NCBI RefSeq assembly: GCF_010671925.1
Contig: NZ_JAAHIH010000003.1
Span: forward strand, 248,001 to 312,000
Source: Moorena sp. SIOASIH
GTDB taxonomy: Bacteria > Cyanobacteriota > Cyanobacteriia > Cyanobacteriales > Coleofasciculaceae
Length of the DNA: 64,000 bases
Direction: 5' to 3'
In this document: in pieces, positions 60,429 to 64,000 of the stretch
Layout: each line of letters opens with the position of its first letter
Numbering within the stretch: the first letter of the stretch is position 1
Translations under genes and position numbers: made by a program
The notes under the pieces: model-generated
Database searches by the model: none
Seen by the model: only the letters and a program-made list of their open reading frames with translations
Told to the model about the DNA's origin: nothing

Positions 60429-61898
60429 ATGGCTACTTTCGATGATTTAGGCACTTTCACGGGTAATTCCATCATCCGCAATGGGGAGCTTAGGATCTTA
60501 GACCGCACTGATGTGTTTAAGTTTAGCGTCTCAAACAACAGTCAAATTAACCTCAATCTATACAATATCAGTGCGGGTGATGATGCTAACCTCAGACTCT
60601 ATCAGGACACTAACAACAATGGCATCTTGGACTTTGGCGACCAACAAGTGGCTAGCTCTTTACAGGGTGGCAATGCTGACGATGTTATCAACTACAGTGC
60701 TACCAGTGGCACTTACTTTGCCCAGGTAATACGCTACGCTCTTGGTAGCAATGGTATTGTTTCCTATGATTTAGAGTTGTCTGGAACTACTACAACTACT
60801 GGAACTACTGCAACTAGCAAACCAAATACCTATCAGCCCTTTAACCCCAACGAAGTCTTTTCCCTCAACAGCAACCCAGACGCAGACCACATTATCTACC
60901 TAGACTTTGATGGTCACACCACCACAGGTACTGACTGGAACGAGGAGTTCGGGAGTGCCATTGTGACCCCTGCCTATGACACGGATGGGGATACTTCGAA
61001 TTTCTCCACTGCTGAGAAAGAGACGATTTGGCACATTTGGCAACGGGTAGCAGAAGACTTTAGTCCCTTTAATGTGAATGTGACTACTGCTCAACCTTCC
61101 GATGACCAACTCAAAAAAACTAGCGGTAGTGATTCCCAATGGGGCATTCGCGTTGTGATTGGGGGAGATGGTACCTGGTATAAACCAGGTACCGTTGGTG
61201 TGGCTTATATGGATTCATTCAACTGGGACAGTGATACCCCCACCTTTGTTTTTTCAGAACAGTATAACGGCAGTGAGAAAGAGGTGGCTGAGACCATTAG
61301 CCATGAGGTAGGTCATACCTTGGGTCTTGAACATGACGGTAATTTCACCAACCAGTATTACAGTGGTCATGGCAGCGGCCCAACAGGATGGGCTCCTATC
61401 ATGGGGAATAGCGATTTCAAGGACTTAACTCAGTGGAGCCAAGGTGAGTATACCGGTGCCAGCAACCAAGAAGATGACCTAGACATCATCACTGGGCAAA
61501 ATGGTTTTGGCTATCGCCTGGACGATTATAGTAACTGGCGAACCGATGCAGCAGCGCTATCCATCAATGATGGTCAGGTGGAAAATTATGGCATTATTGA
61601 ACAAAATAACGACATTGACTGGTTTGAGTTCAATTCAACTACGGGCGATATAGCGCTAGATATTGAGCCTTTTGAGCGAGGAGCTAATTTAGACATTCTG
61701 GCTAGGCTATATAATGCTTCTGGTCAACTGATTAGCTCCTCTAATCCCATCGGTTCTCTATCCGGTAGCTTTAATGTTGACCTCGATCCAGGACAGTACT
61801 ATCTAAGCGTTGAGGGTACTGGTCAAGGAAACTTAGTTACTGGATACAGTGATTATGGCAGCTTAGGACAATACTCTATTACTGGCACGATTGCTTAG
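60429..61898 (+). CDS. Zinc metalloprotease with flanking PPC domains, copy 1
   Basis: 489 residues. An N-terminal PPC-type beta domain (RTDVFKFSVSNNSQINLNLY, then YFAQVIRY) is followed by a metzincin-like catalytic domain opening IIYLDFDGHTTTGTDWN, with the zinc site HEVGHTLGLEHDG (His292, Glu293, His296, His302) and a downstream Met-turn candidate WAPIMGN. A C-terminal PPC domain follows (NNDIDWFEFNSTTGDIALDI to GQYSITGTIA). PPC domains are usual in secreted proteases, yet no signal peptide is visible, so export by a non-classical or type I route is inferred. RBS AGGAG before the ATG. The gene at 62296 is its tandem duplicate. Confidence 0.88.
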   Translation: MATFDDLGTFTGNSIIRNGELRILDRTDVFKFSVSNNSQINLNLYNISAGDDANLRLYQDTNNNGILDFGDQQVASSLQGGNADDVINYSATSGTYFAQVIRYALGSNGIVSYDLELSGTTTTTGTTATSKPNTYQPFNPNEVFSLNSNPDADHIIYLDFDGHTTTGTDWNEEFGSAIVTPAYDTDGDTSNFSTAEKETIWHIWQRVAEDFSPFNVNVTTAQPSDDQLKKTSGSDSQWGIRVVIGGDGTWYKPGTVGVAYMDSFNWDSDTPTFVFSEQYNGSEKEVAETISHEVGHTLGLEHDGNFTNQYYSGHGSGPTGWAPIMGNSDFKDLTQWSQGEYTGASNQEDDLDIITGQNGFGYRLDDYSNWRTDAAALSINDGQVENYGIIEQNNDIDWFEFNSTTGDIALDIEPFERGANLDILARLYNASGQLISSSNPIGSLSGSFNVDLDPGQYYLSVEGTGQGNLVTGYSDYGSLGQYSITGTIA

Positions 61899-62295
61899 AC
61901 TCTGCAATCTAATGCCTTAGAAACTTTCTTCAACATCTTCCGATCTCAAAGGGGATGTTGAGAATTTAGAGTAATCCAGCAGAGCTACTTTATAAAGTAA
62001 CTATAAAGAGCTCAAATCCCTTGACAGATATGGATTTCAGGGAACAGGGCTAAACCGAAGCCGAATTATTGAAAGCCTTGCAGCGCCATGGTTATAGCTT
62101 CGTTTACCAATCAGCGCTGACAGCTGTGATAATTCAGCTAATTTCCTTAAAAATTAAGAGCTGATAAACTTTGCTTACAAATCTTAAAAAACTAGGTGTG
62201 GTTTATTACCCTGTAGATGTAGGAAAGCGCCAGTAAAATCCAGTTTTTGGGCTAATTTACCGTGCTTTTCACAGAAAAGAGACAAGCAGTTAATC
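61899..62295. repeat. Spacer duplicated from the region upstream of copy 1
   Basis: TTGACAGATATGGATTTCAG at about 62021 and the following 250 bp match 59985-60420 with deletions (only one partial 104-bp unit). The promoter region was therefore duplicated together with the protease gene. Confidence 0.8.
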
Positions 62296-63747
62296 ATGGG
62301 TACTTTCAATTTAGGCACTTTCAGCGGCAATCCCATCAGCCGCAATCGTTACACACTCACTACCTCAGACGCCACTGATGTGTTTAAGTTTAGGGTCTCA
62401 AACAACCGTCAAATTAACCTAAATTTACACAATATCAGTGCGGGAGATGATGCTAACCTCAGACTCTACCGGGACACTAACAACAATGGCATCTTTGACT
62501 TGGGCGACCAACAAGTGGCTAGCTCTTTACAGGGTGGCAATGCTGACGATGTTATCAACTACAGTGCTACCAGTGGAACTTACTTTGCCCAGGTAAAACG
62601 CTATGCTCCTGGTAGCAATGGAAATGTTTCCTATGATTTAGAGTTGTCTAGAACTAGCAAACCAAATACCTATCAGCCCTTTAACCCGAACCAAGTCTTT
62701 TCCCTCAACAGTAACTCAGGGGCAGAGCACATTATCTACCTTGACTTTGATGGTCATACTACCACAAATACCCTATGGAACAAGAACTTCGGGAGTTCCA
62801 TTGTGACCCCTGCCTATGACACGGATGGGGATACTTCCAATTTCTCCACTGCTGAGAGAGAGACTATTTGGCGCATTTGGCAACGGGTGGCAGAAGACTT
62901 TAGTCCCTTTGATGTGAATGTGACTACTGCCCAACCTTCCGATGACCAACTCAAAAAAACTAGCGATAGTGATTCCCAATGGGGCATTCGCGTTGTGATT
63001 GGGGGAGATGGTTCCTGGTATCAAAAAGGTACCGGTGGTTTGGCTTATATGAATTCATTCAACTGGGACAGTGATACCCCCGCCTTTATTTTTTCAGAGA
63101 ATCGCGCTGGAGGTAATGAGAAAGCGGTGGCTGAAACTATTAGCCATGAGGTAGCTCATACCTTGGGTCTTACACATGACGGTAATTTAACCAACGAGTA
63201 CTACAATGGTCATGGCAATGGCAGTGTCGAAACAGGGTGGGCTCCTATTATGGGAGAGGGCAACGATAGAAATCTAACTCAATGGAGCAAAGGTGAGTAT
63301 ACCGGTGCCAGCAACCAAGAAGATGACCTAGATATCATCACTGGGCAAAATGGTTTTGGCTATCGCCTGGACGATTATAGTAACCAGCTAACCAGTGCAG
63401 CAGCGCTATCGATCAATGATGGTCAGGTGGAAACTTATGGCATTATTGAACAAAATAACGACATTGACTGGTTCACGTTCAATTCAACAACGGGCAACAT
63501 AGCCCTAGATATTAAGCCTTTTGAGCGAGGACCTAATTTAGACATTCTGGCTCAGCTATATAATGCTTCCGGTCAACTGATTAGCTCCTCTAATCCCATC
63601 GGTTCTCTGTCCGCTAGCTTTAATGTTGACCTGAATCCAGGACAGTATTATCTAAGCATTGATGGTACTGGTCAAGGAAACTTAGCTACCGGATACAGTG
63701 ATTACGGCAGCTTAGGACAATACTCTATTACAGGCACGGTTGCTTAG
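62296..63747 (+). CDS. Zinc metalloprotease with flanking PPC domains, copy 2
   Basis: 483 residues, close paralogue of copy 1 with the same domain order. The zinc motif is HEVAHTLGLTHDG (from His284); Ala replaces Gly after Val, but all three His and the Glu are kept. The linker after the first PPC domain lacks the Thr-rich repeat of copy 1 (TTTTGTTAT), and there are several changes around the active-site cleft (NRAGGNEKAVAET, NGSVETGWAPIMGEG). Different substrate preference is possible. The start ATG follows AAGCAGTTAATC, a weaker RBS than copy 1. Confidence 0.88.
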   Translation: MGTFNLGTFSGNPISRNRYTLTTSDATDVFKFRVSNNRQINLNLHNISAGDDANLRLYRDTNNNGIFDLGDQQVASSLQGGNADDVINYSATSGTYFAQVKRYAPGSNGNVSYDLELSRTSKPNTYQPFNPNQVFSLNSNSGAEHIIYLDFDGHTTTNTLWNKNFGSSIVTPAYDTDGDTSNFSTAERETIWRIWQRVAEDFSPFDVNVTTAQPSDDQLKKTSDSDSQWGIRVVIGGDGSWYQKGTGGLAYMNSFNWDSDTPAFIFSENRAGGNEKAVAETISHEVAHTLGLTHDGNLTNEYYNGHGNGSVETGWAPIMGEGNDRNLTQWSKGEYTGASNQEDDLDIITGQNGFGYRLDDYSNQLTSAAALSINDGQVETYGIIEQNNDIDWFTFNSTTGNIALDIKPFERGPNLDILAQLYNASGQLISSSNPIGSLSASFNVDLNPGQYYLSIDGTGQGNLATGYSDYGSLGQYSITGTVA

Positions 63748-63827
63748 ACTCTGCAATCTCTAGCTTTAGAAACTTTCTTCAACATCTTCTGATACCAAGT
63801 TGCGGTCAAACGTACAACTTTATCTTC

Positions 63828-63893
63828 CCCCAATCTCCCTATCTCCCTATCTCCCTATCTCCCTATCTCCCTATCTCCCTATCTCCCTATCCA
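63828..63893. repeat. CTATCTCC octamer repeat
   Basis: Seven or eight tandem CTATCTCC units; eight bases long, unlike the heptamers elsewhere. Confidence 0.85.
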
Positions 63894-63907
63894 ACCAATC
63901 TACTATC

Positions 63908-64000
63908 GTAAGCATTCAGCCGTCAGCCGTCAGCCGTCAGCCGTCAGCCGTCAGCCGTCAGCCGTCAGCCGTCAGCCGTCAGCCGTCAGCATTCAGCTGA
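63908..64000. mobile_element. GTAAGCATTCAG-type miniature element, cut by the window end
   Basis: GTAAGCATTCAGCC followed by at least ten GTCAGCC heptamers. The right end lies outside the window. Confidence 0.75.

Overview
The window reads as chromosomal DNA of a large-genome filamentous cyanobacterium. GCGATCGC (HIP1) sites are scattered through many genes. The genes include a PSII-associated small protein, a FutA/FutB iron transporter, a CYP120-like P450, a WD40-tailed Ser/Thr kinase and PPC-domain metalloproteases. Heptanucleotide tandem repeats (STRRs) and several dispersed palindromic repeat families fill most intergenic space. A Moorena/Lyngbya-type genome is my best guess; no rRNA or marker gene is present to prove it, and I saw no tRNA, rRNA or CRISPR array.

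Layout. 1-6.2 kb: tail of an S74-chaperone protein, a vapBC pair, an HTH gene, and a RAYT transposase inside a field of REP palindromes that ends in a 20 x 81-bp tandem array. 6.2-16 kb: membrane protein, glutathionyl-hydroquinone reductase, Psb35-like protein, class A penicillin-binding protein, radical SAM protein, methyltransferase and CDP-alcohol phosphatidyltransferase. 16-26 kb: the most unusual region. Ten near-identical genes for a 57-60-residue peptide each carry their own palindromic leader and usually a terminator. Decayed copies lie around them, as do a secreted SH3 protein and a larger protein with the same leader palindrome and the same N-terminal Cys/Pro pattern. 26-34 kb: aldehyde dehydrogenase, FutB, FutA, a PepSY-type membrane protein and an Asp-box lipoprotein. 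34-42 kb: insertion-sequence-rich, with a broken tnpB element, an IS5-type remnant, a P450, an acyltransferase-like gene split by an IS4-type element, and an EF-hand pseudogene. 42-49 kb: GST, copper-type P-ATPase, kinase-WD40 and an Uma2 pseudogene. 49-53 kb: a tnpB element in a methyltransferase remnant and a decayed IS607 element. 53-60 kb: M41-type protease, VanY-type peptidase, a redox group (TetR regulator, peroxiredoxin, thioredoxin, GST) and a response regulator. 60-64 kb: two tandemly duplicated metalloproteases.

Three themes link the region. First, the peptide cassette array looks like a lineage-specific multigene system of unknown function. Second, several miniature repeats behave as mobile DNA. 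One family has GTAAGCATTCAGC/GCTGAATGCTTAC ends and makes 8-bp target duplications. Another is a short TTCGCGTAGCG-type repeat that has broken two tnpB genes. Third, decay is common: at least four in-frame TAA codons replace a glutamate in three unrelated genes. A shared operator-like sequence links the TetR gene to the peroxiredoxin gene and, more weakly, to the thioredoxin gene.
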